Positions 16,201 through 24,575 of a DNA stretch of 64,000 nt are shown one piece after another. The stretch's first letter is position 1. Every line of letters begins with the position of its first letter. Below the pieces are notes generated by a model. It had not been told where the DNA came from and did no database searches. It saw nothing but the letters and a program-made list of their open reading frames with translations. The DNA is from Pedobacter ginsenosidimutans. GTDB lineage: Bacteria; Bacteroidota; Bacteroidia; Sphingobacteriales; Sphingobacteriaceae. The stretch spans positions 240,431 to 304,430 of the forward strand of contig NZ_LMZQ01000002.1 of the NCBI RefSeq assembly GCF_001442625.1. The letters are read 5' to 3'. The position numbers were made by a program, and so were the translations under genes.

Positions 16201-17152
16201 CCTTAAAATATATTTGCAGAGCGACATTGATCGTTTGATTATCCCACGCGAGGGAGAAACCAAACTGGGCGAAAGGGTTGCTGTTTTATCCTCATGGGAT
16301 GAACTGGAAAGCGCAAATGCGAAATTTGTACTGTTAGGTATTCCGGAAGACATTGGCGTGCGTGCAAACATAGGTATTGCGGGGGCAGCCTCTATGTGGC
16401 GGCCAAGTTTGGTGGCTTTTTTAAATATCCAAAGCAACCGCTTTTTAAAGGGCGAGGAGGTTTTGGTTTTAGGCCATTTCGAAATCGATGAGCCCGAAGA
16501 TTCTTCCATAATGGGTTTAAGAAACAAAGTAGCACAGATTGATGAGCTGGTTTATCCCGTAATTGAAAAAATTGTAGCTGCAGGTAAAATACCTATTGTA
16601 GTTGGTGGTGGCCATAATAATGCCTATCCAATGATTAAGGGTACTTCTTTAGCACATAAAAGCCCAATAGTGGTTTTAAATGTGGATGCACATGCCGATT
16701 TAAGAGAATTAGAAGGTAGGCATAGCGGGAACGGGTTTTCTTATGCGTTAAAAGAAAACTACCTGAATAATTATTTCATGTATGGCTTGCATCAAAACTA
16801 TAATAATGAAGCCATTTTAAATCAAATAGATACAAATCCAAAGCTTAAGGCTGTGTTTTTTGACGATATTTTAACTGGGGCTGACCTTACTGGCATGGTG
16901 AATGAAATGGGTTCAGTTGCAGGCTTGGAAATCGATCTGGACTGTATTCAAAATGTACTTTCCAGCGCCGAAACACCATCTGGTTTTGCAGTTAACGATA
17001 TTAGAAAGTTAATTTTGACTAGTGCAAAGCAATTTTCTTATTTTCATCTAAGTGAAGGGGCAGCCCGAATGTTGGATGGAAGGGTGAGTAAGTTAACGGC
17101 TAAACTGGTTGCATATCTGGTGAGCGATTTTGTTAAAGCACAGAACTCTTAG
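16193..17152 (+). CDS. hutG: Formimidoylglutamase-like arginase-family hydrolase
   Basis: A 319-residue ureohydrolase-fold enzyme. The Mn-binding residues are visible in VGGGHNNAYP, NVDAHADLR and LEIDLDCI. The order and spacing fit formimidoylglutamase (formiminoglutamate to glutamate and formamide), supported by the overlap with hutI. I chose ATG 16193; the upstream GTG at 16181 would add only four residues. A true arginase is less likely given the neighbour and the N-terminal VRANIGIAGAA segment. Confidence 0.9.
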   Translation: MDNLKIYLQSDIDRLIIPREGETKLGERVAVLSSWDELESANAKFVLLGIPEDIGVRANIGIAGAASMWRPSLVAFLNIQSNRFLKGEEVLVLGHFEIDEPEDSSIMGLRNKVAQIDELVYPVIEKIVAAGKIPIVVGGGHNNAYPMIKGTSLAHKSPIVVLNVDAHADLRELEGRHSGNGFSYALKENYLNNYFMYGLHQNYNNEAILNQIDTNPKLKAVFFDDILTGADLTGMVNEMGSVAGLEIDLDCIQNVLSSAETPSGFAVNDIRKLILTSAKQFSYFHLSEGAARMLDGRVSKLTAKLVAYLVSDFVKAQNS

Positions 17153-17222
17153 GTCTTATTATCCTTAGCCACGGAGGCACAGAAAGCACGGAGTATTCCT
17201 GTGTTGAGTTGTCCGCCAAAGC

Positions 17223-17359
17223 CGTCATTTCGAGCGGACCCGATAGCTATCGGGTGTAGCGCAGCCGAGAACCACGAAGTGCTCAGCGAAGCTAAATCTG
17301 TCTCGAGCGTACTTTTGATTTAGATCTCTCCATTCCACTGCGTTTCAGTGGAGATGACG
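17223..17359. repeat. Dispersed CGTCAT-bounded palindromic repeat, copy 4
   Basis: Begins CGTCATTTCGAGCGGACC and ends GGAGATGACG. It contains an extra GATAGCTATC palindrome and the block ACCACGAAGTGCTCAGCGAA, which is the reverse complement of a segment in copy 2. The rest of the 17153-17435 gap shows a CCACGGAGGCACAGAAAGCA simple repeat (17168 onward) and nothing else. Confidence 0.8.
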
Positions 17360-17435
17360 AAAAATCGGGGAAGGGTGAAGGCTTTTTTATGAAGCAACCA
17401 GACCAAAAAACTATGGCCACTGAACTAATGAGCCC

Positions 17436-17594
17436 TTACAAATGCTCTGCTTCGTATTTTTCTCCAGCCTGTAACATTAATTCAATCTGTTTCAGGTCTT
17501 CAGCGGTTAATTCTTCCTTTTCCTGTAATTCGAATACCGCAATCATATTGTCTTCGTATTGTTTTTCGGTTTTGATAACGATTTCCTGTGGCAT
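17436..17594 (-). CDS. Small acidic protein, 52 residues, unrecognised
   Basis: An ATG at 17594 opens a 52-codon frame, MPQEIVIKTEKQYEDNMIAV through to a KYEAEHL end and TAA at 17436. It begins ten bases after the stop of the 5-formyl-THF cyclo-ligase gene on the same strand, so it is probably the second gene of that unit. Composition (many Glu, Gln, Lys, Leu) predicts one or two helices. The IKTEKQYEDNM opening resembles the start of some HigA-like antitoxin N-termini, but there is no helix-turn-helix, so no function is claimed. Confidence 0.6.
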   Translation of the reverse strand: MPQEIVIKTEKQYEDNMIAVFELQEKEELTAEDLKQIELMLQAGEKYEAEHL

Positions 17595-17604
17595 GCTGGT
17601 AAGC

Positions 17605-18165
17605 TTAAAATTTTATAATTTCTGTTGGCGTAATGCAAAAATCTAATTTGATGTCGTGTTCATTTACATCGTCGATTTTTTCAATAGCAGGGTACAAAGA
17701 TAAGCCTATTTTTTGAGCATTTATATCCTGTAAAAAACGATCGTAAAAGCCCTTGCCGTAACCCACCCGGTAACCTTGTTTGTCGAAAGCTAAAAGTGGA
17801 ATAAGAACAAGATCTACCTCGCCCTCATGTAGGTTTCCTTTTTGCGGTTCCAGGATATTATAAAGGTTTTTCTTTAAATCGTCTACACCTAAATATTCGT
17901 GATTGGTCATTAAAGCCGTTTCAAAATCGGCTTTAGGTACAATGATTTTAATTCCCGGGTGATTTTTATTAAGCCATTCGATCAGTAAAAAAGTATTAGG
18001 CTCTTTTTTTTCGGTAATGGGCAAAAAGATATGCAGGGTTTTAATTTGGCTAAAATCGAGCGTTTTAAACCTGTCTAAGAGGGCTTCGCTTAGGTTTTCG
18101 TATTCCGCATCGCTGAGCAATAATCTGTCTTTTAACGCTTGCTTTCTGATTTCGGCTTTTAACAT
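17605..18165 (-). CDS. 5-formyltetrahydrofolate cyclo-ligase
   Basis: A 186-residue enzyme that converts 5-formyl-THF to methenyl-THF using ATP. Visible motifs are the N-terminal KAEIRKQALKDR, and LIPLLAFDKQGYRVGYGKGF with YDRFL, the family's nucleotide and substrate loop. The start is ATG 18165; a TTG three codons earlier is less likely. TAAATTTG at 18172-18179 could be a -7 element directly upstream, giving a very short leader. Confidence 0.93.
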   Translation of the reverse strand: MLKAEIRKQALKDRLLLSDAEYENLSEALLDRFKTLDFSQIKTLHIFLPITEKKEPNTFLLIEWLNKNHPGIKIIVPKADFETALMTNHEYLGVDDLKKNLYNILEPQKGNLHEGEVDLVLIPLLAFDKQGYRVGYGKGFYDRFLQDINAQKIGLSLYPAIEKIDDVNEHDIKLDFCITPTEIIKF

Positions 18166-18217
18166 AGTATTCAAATTTATGTTTTTATAACAAGATAGCG
18201 AAGCAGGTTGTTTTTAC

Positions 18218-18250
18218 AGACCTGTAAGGTTTTAAAAACCTTACAGGTCT
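18218..18250. repeat. 15-base perfect hairpin ACCTGTAAGG type
   Basis: Arms AGACCTGTAAGGTTT (18218-18232) and AAACCTTACAGGTCT (18236-18250) with a 3-base loop. It has a T-run neighbourhood on neither side strong enough to be certain of terminator activity. It lies between the efp terminator and the cyclo-ligase start region, and looks like a mobile palindrome or extra transcription stop. Confidence 0.7.
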
Positions 18251-18265
18251 AAATGTAGAAACCAA

Positions 18266-18297
18266 AAAGCCTCTGAAGCATTCACTTCAGAGGCTTT
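18266..18297 (-). terminator. Intrinsic terminator of efp
   Basis: Arms AAAGCCTCTGAAG (18266-18278) and CTTCAGAGGCTTT (18285-18297) with a 6-base loop. On the minus strand the stem is followed by TTTTTGG, which fits a rho-independent terminator 18 bases past the efp stop. Confidence 0.85.
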
Positions 18298-18314
18298 CAT
18301 ATATTCTGATCAAG

Positions 18315-18875
18315 TTATTTTACACGCTCAACATATTCGCCGGTACGGGTATCGATTTTAATTTTGTCTCCTTGGTTTACAAACATCGGAACTTTCACCT
18401 CAACACCATTTTCTAATGTTGCAGCTTTTAATGCGTTTGTAGAAGTATCACCTTTAACAGCTGGCTCTGAATAGGTAATTTCGAATTCAGCAAAGTTTGG
18501 CAATTGAGCCATAATTGCTTCTTCGCTTTCCATTGAAACAATAATGTTCATGCCTTCTTTTAAGAATTTAATAGCCGAACCGAATAGTGATTTCTCAACG
18601 TTAAACTGTTCGTAATTGTTGTTGTCCATTACTACCAGATAATCACCTTCTTCGTATAAATATTGATAATCATTGGTTTCAACGCGGCAGATTTCTACAG
18701 CCTCGTCGGTATTCATACGTGCCTCAACAATTCTGCCCGATTTAATGTTACGGAATTTCCCAGTGTAAAATGCGCCACCTTTTCCTGGTGTACGGTGATT
18801 CCATTCGTCAACAGTAACCAGCTCGTTGTTTATGCGAAGAATGTTACCTGTTTTAATTTCTGATGCTTTTGCCAT
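18315..18875 (-). CDS. efp: Elongation factor P, canonical-tip paralogue
   Basis: A 186-residue EF-P with the KOW-like N-domain and two OB domains. It binds stalled ribosomes to promote proline-proline bond formation. The tip loop is TPGKGGAF with Lys32 in the position that is modified in many bacteria. The terminal GDTSTNALKAATLENG and YVERVK signatures are present. It lies 131 bases after a second EF-P gene in the same direction. A TACCTTTG box at 18922-18929 may be its own promoter -7 element, so the two genes can be expressed separately. Confidence 0.95.
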   Translation of the reverse strand: MAKASEIKTGNILRINNELVTVDEWNHRTPGKGGAFYTGKFRNIKSGRIVEARMNTDEAVEICRVETNDYQYLYEEGDYLVVMDNNNYEQFNVEKSLFGSAIKFLKEGMNIIVSMESEEAIMAQLPNFAEFEITYSEPAVKGDTSTNALKAATLENGVEVKVPMFVNQGDKIKIDTRTGEYVERVK

Positions 18876-19006
18876 ATTGTGTTATCCTAAATTGGATTTA
18901 TATTTCAGTTTTTCGTGACGGCAAAGGTAAAATTATTTTGATAAAAACCTATAAAGGTTTAAGGTATAAGGCATAGGGTTTAAGGAAATCTAAACCTTCA
19001 GTTGTG

Positions 19007-19567
19007 CTATTTTACCCGCTCCATATATTCGCCGGTTTTGGTATCAACCTTAACCTTATCTCCCTGGTTAATAAACAAGGGGACTCTAATTTCAGCACCT
19101 GTTTCTACGGTAGCATATTTTTGTGCACTGGTAGAAGTATCGCCTTTTACAGCGGGTTCAGAGTAGGTAATTTCTAGCTCCACGCTATTAGGGAGCTGTG
19201 CAACAATCGGTTCATCACTTTCAAAAGCGATGGTTACATTCATGCCCTCCTTTAAAAACTTAATGGAGTTCCCGAAAAGCAACTTAGGGATATTGTATTG
19301 CTCAAAAGTGCTGTTGTCCATCACCACCAAATAATCGCCATCTTCATAAAGATATTGATAATCGTTGGTTTCTACACGGCAAATGATCACCTCTTCATCG
19401 GTTCGGAAACGGTATTCTACAATTTTGCCTGTTTTTACGTTGCGCATGCGGGCCTGATAAAAAGCCCTTAAATTTCCTGGAGTACGGTGGATGTACTCTT
19501 CTACACTTACCAACTCTCCGTTAAAACGAAGCACATTTCCGCTTTTTACTTCCGATGCCTTTGCCAT
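19007..19567 (-). CDS. efp: Elongation factor P paralogue with alternative tip loop
   Basis: Also 186 residues and collinear with the downstream efp, sharing MAKASE, VETNDYQYLYE, GDYLVVMDN and AVKGDTST. The tip loop differs: TPGNLRAF, so the usual Lys32 is Asn, followed by Leu33 and Arg34. A different modification, or none, is therefore expected. This loop type is familiar among Bacteroidota and relatives, so this may be the housekeeping copy. A TAACTTTG box at 19605-19612 lies upstream. The two copies probably arose by duplication followed by divergence of the tip. Confidence 0.93.
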   Translation of the reverse strand: MAKASEVKSGNVLRFNGELVSVEEYIHRTPGNLRAFYQARMRNVKTGKIVEYRFRTDEEVIICRVETNDYQYLYEDGDYLVVMDNSTFEQYNIPKLLFGNSIKFLKEGMNVTIAFESDEPIVAQLPNSVELEITYSEPAVKGDTSTSAQKYATVETGAEIRVPLFINQGDKVKVDTKTGEYMERVK

Positions 19568-19737
19568 TTTATAATGAAATCTAGTTTTGTTAATTTTTGA
19601 GCACCAAAGTTAAAAAAAGGAATGATGATTTGGAAAGGAAAATCTGTGGTTCATTGGTTCGATAGTCATTGGTTAATTGGTCTGAAAGCATACGCGGATG
19701 ATTGTTTTTAGGGAGCATTAACCTTAAAAATCCGTGT

Positions 19738-19906
19738 ATAAAAGAAATGCCTTTGGGAACCACTCCAAAGGCATAATCAACCTAAACCTCAAACTAAACT
19801 ATGAAAAACTCTTTGCCTTTTACGGGCTATATATTTTGATTCCGAAATACGGAAAATATGATCTTTTACTTCAAGAGATCAATTAAATAATTGTTTCTCT
19901 TTTTGG
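19738..19906 (-). ncRNA. Candidate structured small RNA (or long leader of the EF-P paralogue)
   Basis: A strong promoter at 19912-19940 points into DNA with no open frame of length. The predicted transcript of about 165 bases has hairpins GATCTCTT/AAAAGATC (near 19860-19880) and TTCCG-TATTT-CGGAA (19840-19854). It ends in the stem ATGCCTTTGG/CCAAAGGCAT (19747-19774) followed by TTTCTTTT, which looks like an intrinsic terminator. No known RNA family was recognised. An alternative is a terminated leader controlling the EF-P gene 180 bases downstream. On the plus strand the same DNA has only a 12-codon frame. Confidence 0.5.
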
Positions 19907-19911
19907 TGGTG

Positions 19912-19940
19912 CAAAGGTAAGTATAATTTGTGAATTACAA
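19912..19940 (-). promoter_or_regulatory. Strong Bacteroidota promoter without a following gene
   Basis: Read on the minus strand: TTTTG with TTG at 19940-19938, 18 bases, then TACCTTTG at 19919-19912. Both boxes match the consensus. The first downstream start codon of a real gene is about 345 bases away. Confidence 0.7.
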
Positions 19941-20020
19941 AATATTTTCTGAAAAATTTATTTATAATACAAATGTATGACAAAACAGACGTTTTGTAGG
20001 TAACAGAATTTTTCGATAAC

Positions 20021-20635
20021 TTACTTATAGTCTGATATTTGTATCTGATTTGTGCAGAAATCGTATTCTTGTATTTGGTTGGAGCCAATTATTGTTAGGC
20101 GGTCCTTTCCGAAATTTTCGATCAGTTCGCGGTACCAATTTATTCCCTGAACGTCTAAATTGCTCGTTGGCTCGTCTAAAAATAAAATTGGTGTATCGGT
20201 ACAACATGCCAAAGCTAGTTTGGTTCTTTGCTTCATTCCCGATGAAAAGTACTTGATTTCTTTGTTCGCTGCTTTTTCTAATCCAAGTATGGTGATCAGC
20301 TTTTTTGAATCGAGTCCCTGAGCAAAATTTTTGAACTTAAAATGGAAATCAATGCTCTCTTTTAAGGTAAATGTTTCAACCAGTTCGAGATATGGTGCAG
20401 CCAGGCTGATGTATTTATAGATATTCTCTATAGCGATCTCTTTGGTGTCTGAGAATGAAATTTCTCCTTCGGAAGGAGATAAGCTACCCGTTAAAACGCT
20501 TAATAGTGTTGATTTACCAGAGCCATTGGGTCCTAGTATTGCATAACTATTGCCAGAGGTGAATTCAGTACTTAAATTTCTGAAAATCCACTCTTTATTA
20601 AACCTTCTGCCAACATTTTGTAAAGTGATGTTCAT
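20021..20635 (-). CDS. ABC transporter ATP-binding protein
   Basis: A 204-residue ATPase starting at MNITLQNVGRRF; the longer frame upstream overlaps the acetyltransferase gene and is not credible. It has Walker A GPNGSGKST, signature FSSGMKQR, and Walker B ILFLDEPTSNLD. No permease gene is adjacent, so the partner is elsewhere or this is an orphan; heme-exporter (CcmA)-like ATPases have this size, but the assignment is not firm. It begins 13 bases after the GNAT gene and probably shares its transcript. Confidence 0.88.
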   Translation of the reverse strand: MNITLQNVGRRFNKEWIFRNLSTEFTSGNSYAILGPNGSGKSTLLSVLTGSLSPSEGEISFSDTKEIAIENIYKYISLAAPYLELVETFTLKESIDFHFKFKNFAQGLDSKKLITILGLEKAANKEIKYFSSGMKQRTKLALACCTDTPILFLDEPTSNLDVQGINWYRELIENFGKDRLTIIGSNQIQEYDFCTNQIQISDYK

Positions 20636-20648
20636 TTGGGCTGGGCGT

Positions 20649-21116
20649 TTAGGGTTTAGCGTTAAGCGGTTTAGACATGCAAACGCCGTTATCAACGCCA
20701 ATGTATTGTCCGTAGTTGGGGGTGATGTGATAACCCACCTTTTGATAAAGCGCAATGGCTTCGGGCTGTTTCTTGCCAGTTTCTAAAACACATGCACTAA
20801 ATCCCATTTCAGTAGCCCGGTATTCCAGCTCATTTAAAATTTTAGCAGCTATGCCCTGGTTTCTGTAATCTGGGTGTACAAACATTCTTTTAACTTCGGC
20901 TTCAGTTGCTGAAAAAGGCTTTATAGCACCGCAACCAGCAGGGGTTCCATCTTGGAAGGCTACAACCACCTCTTTAATGGTATCGACCTTATTAAATTGA
21001 GCATAAAACGCATGGTCATCACCATCTCTAACGGCTAAATCCTGATCCAATAAAGAAACCAATGTCCTAAAATCGGCATTGTCTGAATCGGTCCTGATTA
21101 GCGTTAAATTACTCAT
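20649..21116 (-). CDS. GNAT-family N-acetyltransferase
   Basis: A 155-residue single-domain acetyltransferase. The acetyl-CoA loop is VHPDYRNQGIAAKIL (about 88-102), followed by LETGKKQPEAIALYQKVGY typical of the C-terminal half. It transfers an acetyl group from acetyl-CoA to an unknown amine. Start at ATG 21116. It is upstream of, and close to, the ABC ATPase gene. Confidence 0.9.
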   Translation of the reverse strand: MSNLTLIRTDSDNADFRTLVSLLDQDLAVRDGDDHAFYAQFNKVDTIKEVVVAFQDGTPAGCGAIKPFSATEAEVKRMFVHPDYRNQGIAAKILNELEYRATEMGFSACVLETGKKQPEAIALYQKVGYHITPNYGQYIGVDNGVCMSKPLNAKP

Positions 21117-21189
21117 GAATGTTTATTAGAATTTGGTTAAGGCAATGGGTTTTACCCTCCACCTTAAGCCCTTCAGCCTTCTACCTTAA

Positions 21190-21975
21190 TTAGCTTCCCA
21201 TTCCAAAGCCCTTCATTACCCCGCGGTTAGAATTACGGATAAAATCTACAATTTCATCACGGATTTCCGTTGGTTTAAATTCAGCTTCGATCATGTCTAA
21301 AGCTTTAGTTACGTTATTGTGTTTTACGAAAAGTACACGGTAAATCTCTTGGATCTCGTCAATCTGCTCGTTGGTAAAACCTCTTCTCCGCAAACCGACA
21401 GAGTTGATGCCCGCATAAGAAAGTGGTTCACGCGCCGCTTTAACATAAGGAGGAACATCTTTACGTACCAATGAACCACCGGTTACAAAGGCATAAGACC
21501 CTACTTTAACAAATTGATGTATCGCAACCAGGCCCGCCAAAACCACATTGTTTCCAATGGTAATGTGACCGGCTAAAGTGGTGCTGTTCGAGAAAATACA
21601 GTTGTTTCCAACCTCACAATCGTGCGCAATATGCGAGTATGCCTGAATTAAACAATTACTGCCGATCGTGGTCTTCCATTTATCTTTAGTACCCCTGTTA
21701 ATGGTAACACACTCGCGGATTGTTGTGTTGTCGCCAATTTCTGCTGTGGTAACTTCACCGGCAAATTTTAAATCCTGCGGCTCGCCTGAAATAACAGCAC
21801 CAGGAAAGATGCGGCAGTTCTTACCGATACGTGCACCGTCCATAATAGTAACGTTCGATCCGATCCACGTTCCCTCACCAATTACAACGTCTTTATGTAT
21901 TACTACAAAGGGTTCGATTACCACGTTTTCGGCAATCTTTGCCTGCGGATGTATGTATGCTAAAGGTTGTATCAT
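21190..21975 (-). CDS. lpxA: UDP-N-acetylglucosamine O-acyltransferase
   Basis: A 261-residue left-handed beta-helix enzyme that adds the first 3-hydroxyacyl chain in lipid A synthesis. Hexapeptide repeats fill residues 1-190. The catalytic His lies in AYSHIAHDCEVG, and GLRRRGFT with the helical C-terminus completes the family pattern. The start overlaps the lpxC/fabZ stop by one base, and it is the last gene of the lpxD-lpxC/fabZ-lpxA unit. Confidence 0.96.
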   Translation of the reverse strand: MIQPLAYIHPQAKIAENVVIEPFVVIHKDVVIGEGTWIGSNVTIMDGARIGKNCRIFPGAVISGEPQDLKFAGEVTTAEIGDNTTIRECVTINRGTKDKWKTTIGSNCLIQAYSHIAHDCEVGNNCIFSNSTTLAGHITIGNNVVLAGLVAIHQFVKVGSYAFVTGGSLVRKDVPPYVKAAREPLSYAGINSVGLRRRGFTNEQIDEIQEIYRVLFVKHNNVTKALDMIEAEFKPTEIRDEIVDFIRNSNRGVMKGFGMGS

Positions 21976-23387
21976 TATTGGGCGGGTTCTGCTTGTTTAA
22001 TTTTTGAAATTTGGGCCATCATTTCGGCTTCGACAACGATTTTTTCGCCAACCATACCTACGCCTTTCATCTGGGCAATGCCCCGTCTGATCGGTTCGAG
22101 TAAATCGCAACGGAAAACAATAGTATCGCCAGGAAGTACCTGAGCTCTAAAACGTACGTTATCTATCTTTAAGAAATAAGTTAAATAATTTCTAGGATCT
22201 GGAACGGTACTTAATACTAAAATACCACCGACCTGAGCCATTGCCTCAATTTGGATTACACCTGGAAAAACTGGTGCGCCAGGGAAATGACCTCTAAAAA
22301 ACTCCTCGTTCATGGTTACGTTTTTAACGCCAACCACGTGGTTTTTCGAAAGCTCTAATATTTTATCTACAAATAAAAATGGTTGACGGTGTGGCAAAAT
22401 GTCCATAATCTGAACAACATCATATAATGGCTTTGCACTTGGATCGTACACCTTTTGTATTTTTTTGTTTTTCTCTTTTTTAATCGCTGCTTTAATTTTT
22501 TTGGCAAAAGCAACATTTGCTGCATGGCCAGGGCGAGCAGCCATAATGTGGCCTTTTAAATGCATGCCAACCAAAGCTAAATCGCCGATCATATCTAATA
22601 ATTTATGACGGGCAGGCTCGTTTTGGTAACGCAGTTCCATGTTGTTCAAAATTCCCTGTGGGGCAACATCGATATCCTTGCGGTTAAATAATTTAGCCAG
22701 GTGGCTTAATTCATCTTTGGTAACCTCTTTATCTACAATTACAATGGCGTTATTTAAATCACCACCTTTAATTAAATTGTGCGAGAGTTGGTATTCTAAT
22801 TCGTGTAAGAAACAGAAGGTACGGCAAGAAGCAATTTCTTTCTTAAACTCTGCAATGGTATTAATGCCAGCGTGCTGGCTGCCCAAAACAGGAGAATTAT
22901 AATCGATCATACACGTAAAACGATAGTCGTCTAACGGCATGGCTACAATTTCTACTTTTCTATCTTCTTCGGTATAGGTAATGTTATGTGGAATGGTGAA
23001 ATACTCGCGATCTGCATTTTGCTCAACTGTACCTACTTCCTCCAGTAAATCAACAAACTGGATGGAGCTACCGTCCATGATTGGGGTTTCTGGTCCATCT
23101 AATTTAATGAGTACGTTATCGAGGTCCATACCAACCAGCGATGCCATTACGTGTTCTACAGTGCTAACACTAGCGCCATTTTGGGTAAGCGTAGTACCTC
23201 GTGAAGTATCGGTAACGTTATCTGCATCGGCTTCGATAATCGGGTGGCCATCTAAATCAATACGCTGAAATTTAAAGCCATGATTTTCGGGGGCCGGGCA
23301 AAATGTTAAAGTAACATTAGCGCCTGTGTGTAAACCAACACCAGATGCTGATATTTCTTGTTTAATCGTTTTTTGTCTAACGTTCAT
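21975..23387 (-). CDS. lpxC/fabZ: Bifunctional LpxC deacetylase / FabZ dehydratase fusion
   Basis: A 470-residue fusion. Residues 1-310 are UDP-3-O-acyl-GlcNAc deacetylase with zinc ligands in STVEHVMASL and HKLLDMIGDLAL. Residues 325-465 are a beta-hydroxyacyl-ACP dehydratase with DILPHRQPFLFVD and the active-site HFPGAPVFPG. The fusion is characteristic of Bacteroidota and joins lipid A and fatty-acid synthesis in one chain. It overlaps lpxD by 11 bases upstream and lpxA by one base downstream. Confidence 0.97.
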   Translation of the reverse strand: MNVRQKTIKQEISASGVGLHTGANVTLTFCPAPENHGFKFQRIDLDGHPIIEADADNVTDTSRGTTLTQNGASVSTVEHVMASLVGMDLDNVLIKLDGPETPIMDGSSIQFVDLLEEVGTVEQNADREYFTIPHNITYTEEDRKVEIVAMPLDDYRFTCMIDYNSPVLGSQHAGINTIAEFKKEIASCRTFCFLHELEYQLSHNLIKGGDLNNAIVIVDKEVTKDELSHLAKLFNRKDIDVAPQGILNNMELRYQNEPARHKLLDMIGDLALVGMHLKGHIMAARPGHAANVAFAKKIKAAIKKEKNKKIQKVYDPSAKPLYDVVQIMDILPHRQPFLFVDKILELSKNHVVGVKNVTMNEEFFRGHFPGAPVFPGVIQIEAMAQVGGILVLSTVPDPRNYLTYFLKIDNVRFRAQVLPGDTIVFRCDLLEPIRRGIAQMKGVGMVGEKIVVEAEMMAQISKIKQAEPAQ

Positions 23388-24453
23388 TGTGTATTGTATT
23401 CTTTTCCAGTTCAGCTGTAAGCTTTTTCAATTCCTCTTCGAGCGCGTTTATTCTTTTTTCTACATCTGGAAGATGTTTGAAAATTACTGAGGCACGCATC
23501 CAGTTGCGCAAGGGTTGCGCCGGACTACCGTGCCATTGTTTATTTTCTTCTGTAATATTAAAATTGATACCGGCCTGTGCGCCAATCTGAGTGCCCTTTG
23601 CTAATGTTAAGTGTCCGGCAATACCAACTTGCCCGCCAACAACACTGTTAGGGCCAATTTTTGTACTTCCTGATATACCCGACTGTGCGGCTAGAACCGT
23701 GTTCTCGCCAATCTCTACATTGTGCGCAATCTGGATCAGGTTATCGATTTTTGCCCCTTTCTTTACAATTGTTGATCCCATTGTTGCACGATCTACAGTT
23801 GTATTTGCGCCAATTTCTACGTCATCTTCGATTATAACGTTTCCAATCTGAGGGATTTTATTGTAAGTGCCGTCTTTTTGTGGGGCAAAACCAAAACCAT
23901 CGCTTCCGATAACGGTATTGGAATGAATAACAACCCTGCTGCCGATTATTGAATTGTGATAAATTTTTACACCAGGGAAAAAAGTGCTGTTTTCGCCGAT
24001 TTTAGAATTCGCACCGATAAAGGTTTGCGCATTTATTTTACAGCCATCTGCAATTTCTACATTTTCGGCCACATAGGCAAAAGCATCTATAAACACGTTT
24101 TTGCCAATTTTCGCTGTAGGGTGAACAAATGCAAGTTTATCAATTCCAGATTGTGCAGTCTGAGCATTAACGGCTTCATTATATTTATCCAACAAGATTG
24201 TAAAAGCGCTATATGGATTTTCTACACGTATTAATGTACTGGTATATGGTTGCGTAGGGGCGAAATCCTTTGATACGATAACGACTGAAGCCTGAGTAGA
24301 ATACAAAAAGTTTTCGTACTTAGGGTTCGAAAGAAAAGACAAAGAGCCTTCCTTTCCGTCTTCTATTTTAGAAAGTTCGGTAACGGCTACATCAGGGTTA
24401 CCATCAATGGAACCGTTTAGAAACTGACTTATCTGCGTGGCAGTAAATTGCAT
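23377..24453 (-). CDS. lpxD: UDP-3-O-(3-hydroxyacyl)glucosamine N-acyltransferase
   Basis: A 358-residue enzyme with an N-terminal uridine-binding domain (1-100), a long run of hexapeptide repeats (105-310) and a C-terminal helical coiled region (AEEELKKLTAELEKN). The catalytic His is in IQIAHNVEIGENT. It adds the second acyl chain in lipid A synthesis. It is first in the operon and begins five bases from a near-perfect -7 box, so the message is probably leaderless. Confidence 0.96.
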   Translation of the reverse strand: MQFTATQISQFLNGSIDGNPDVAVTELSKIEDGKEGSLSFLSNPKYENFLYSTQASVVIVSKDFAPTQPYTSTLIRVENPYSAFTILLDKYNEAVNAQTAQSGIDKLAFVHPTAKIGKNVFIDAFAYVAENVEIADGCKINAQTFIGANSKIGENSTFFPGVKIYHNSIIGSRVVIHSNTVIGSDGFGFAPQKDGTYNKIPQIGNVIIEDDVEIGANTTVDRATMGSTIVKKGAKIDNLIQIAHNVEIGENTVLAAQSGISGSTKIGPNSVVGGQVGIAGHLTLAKGTQIGAQAGINFNITEENKQWHGSPAQPLRNWMRASVIFKHLPDVEKRINALEEELKKLTAELEKNTIHNER

Positions 24454-24457
24454 CGTA

Positions 24458-24487
24458 CAAAGGTATATGTTAAATTGATATGAACAA
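24458..24487 (-). promoter_or_regulatory. Promoter of the lpxD-lpxC/fabZ-lpxA operon
   Basis: On the minus strand TTTTTTTG has TTG at 24487-24485, then exactly 19 bases, then TACCTTTG at 24465-24458. This matches the Bacteroidota housekeeping consensus. The -7 box ends five bases before the ATG at 24453, so transcription should start at or next to the start codon. Confidence 0.85.
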
Positions 24488-24575
24488 AAAAACCTGCTCT
24501 GGTTAAACTGTGTATATTTTACACAATAATAAGACTTAAAACGGCACTAAAAGTTAAATATTTTGTTAAATAACC

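Noticed and set aside
17389..17646. Plus-strand 85-codon open frame
   Set aside because: It is the antisense of the 52-residue minus-strand gene and the end of the cyclo-ligase gene; Ser/Cys-rich translation is typical of a shadow frame.
19812..19840. Short plus-strand leader peptide beginning ATGAAAAACTC
   Set aside because: Only 12 codons with no downstream gene on that strand; the strong promoter in the region faces the other way.
20635..20755. Longer start for the ABC ATPase gene
   Set aside because: It would overlap the acetyltransferase gene by about 107 bases and add residues unlike any ABC protein.
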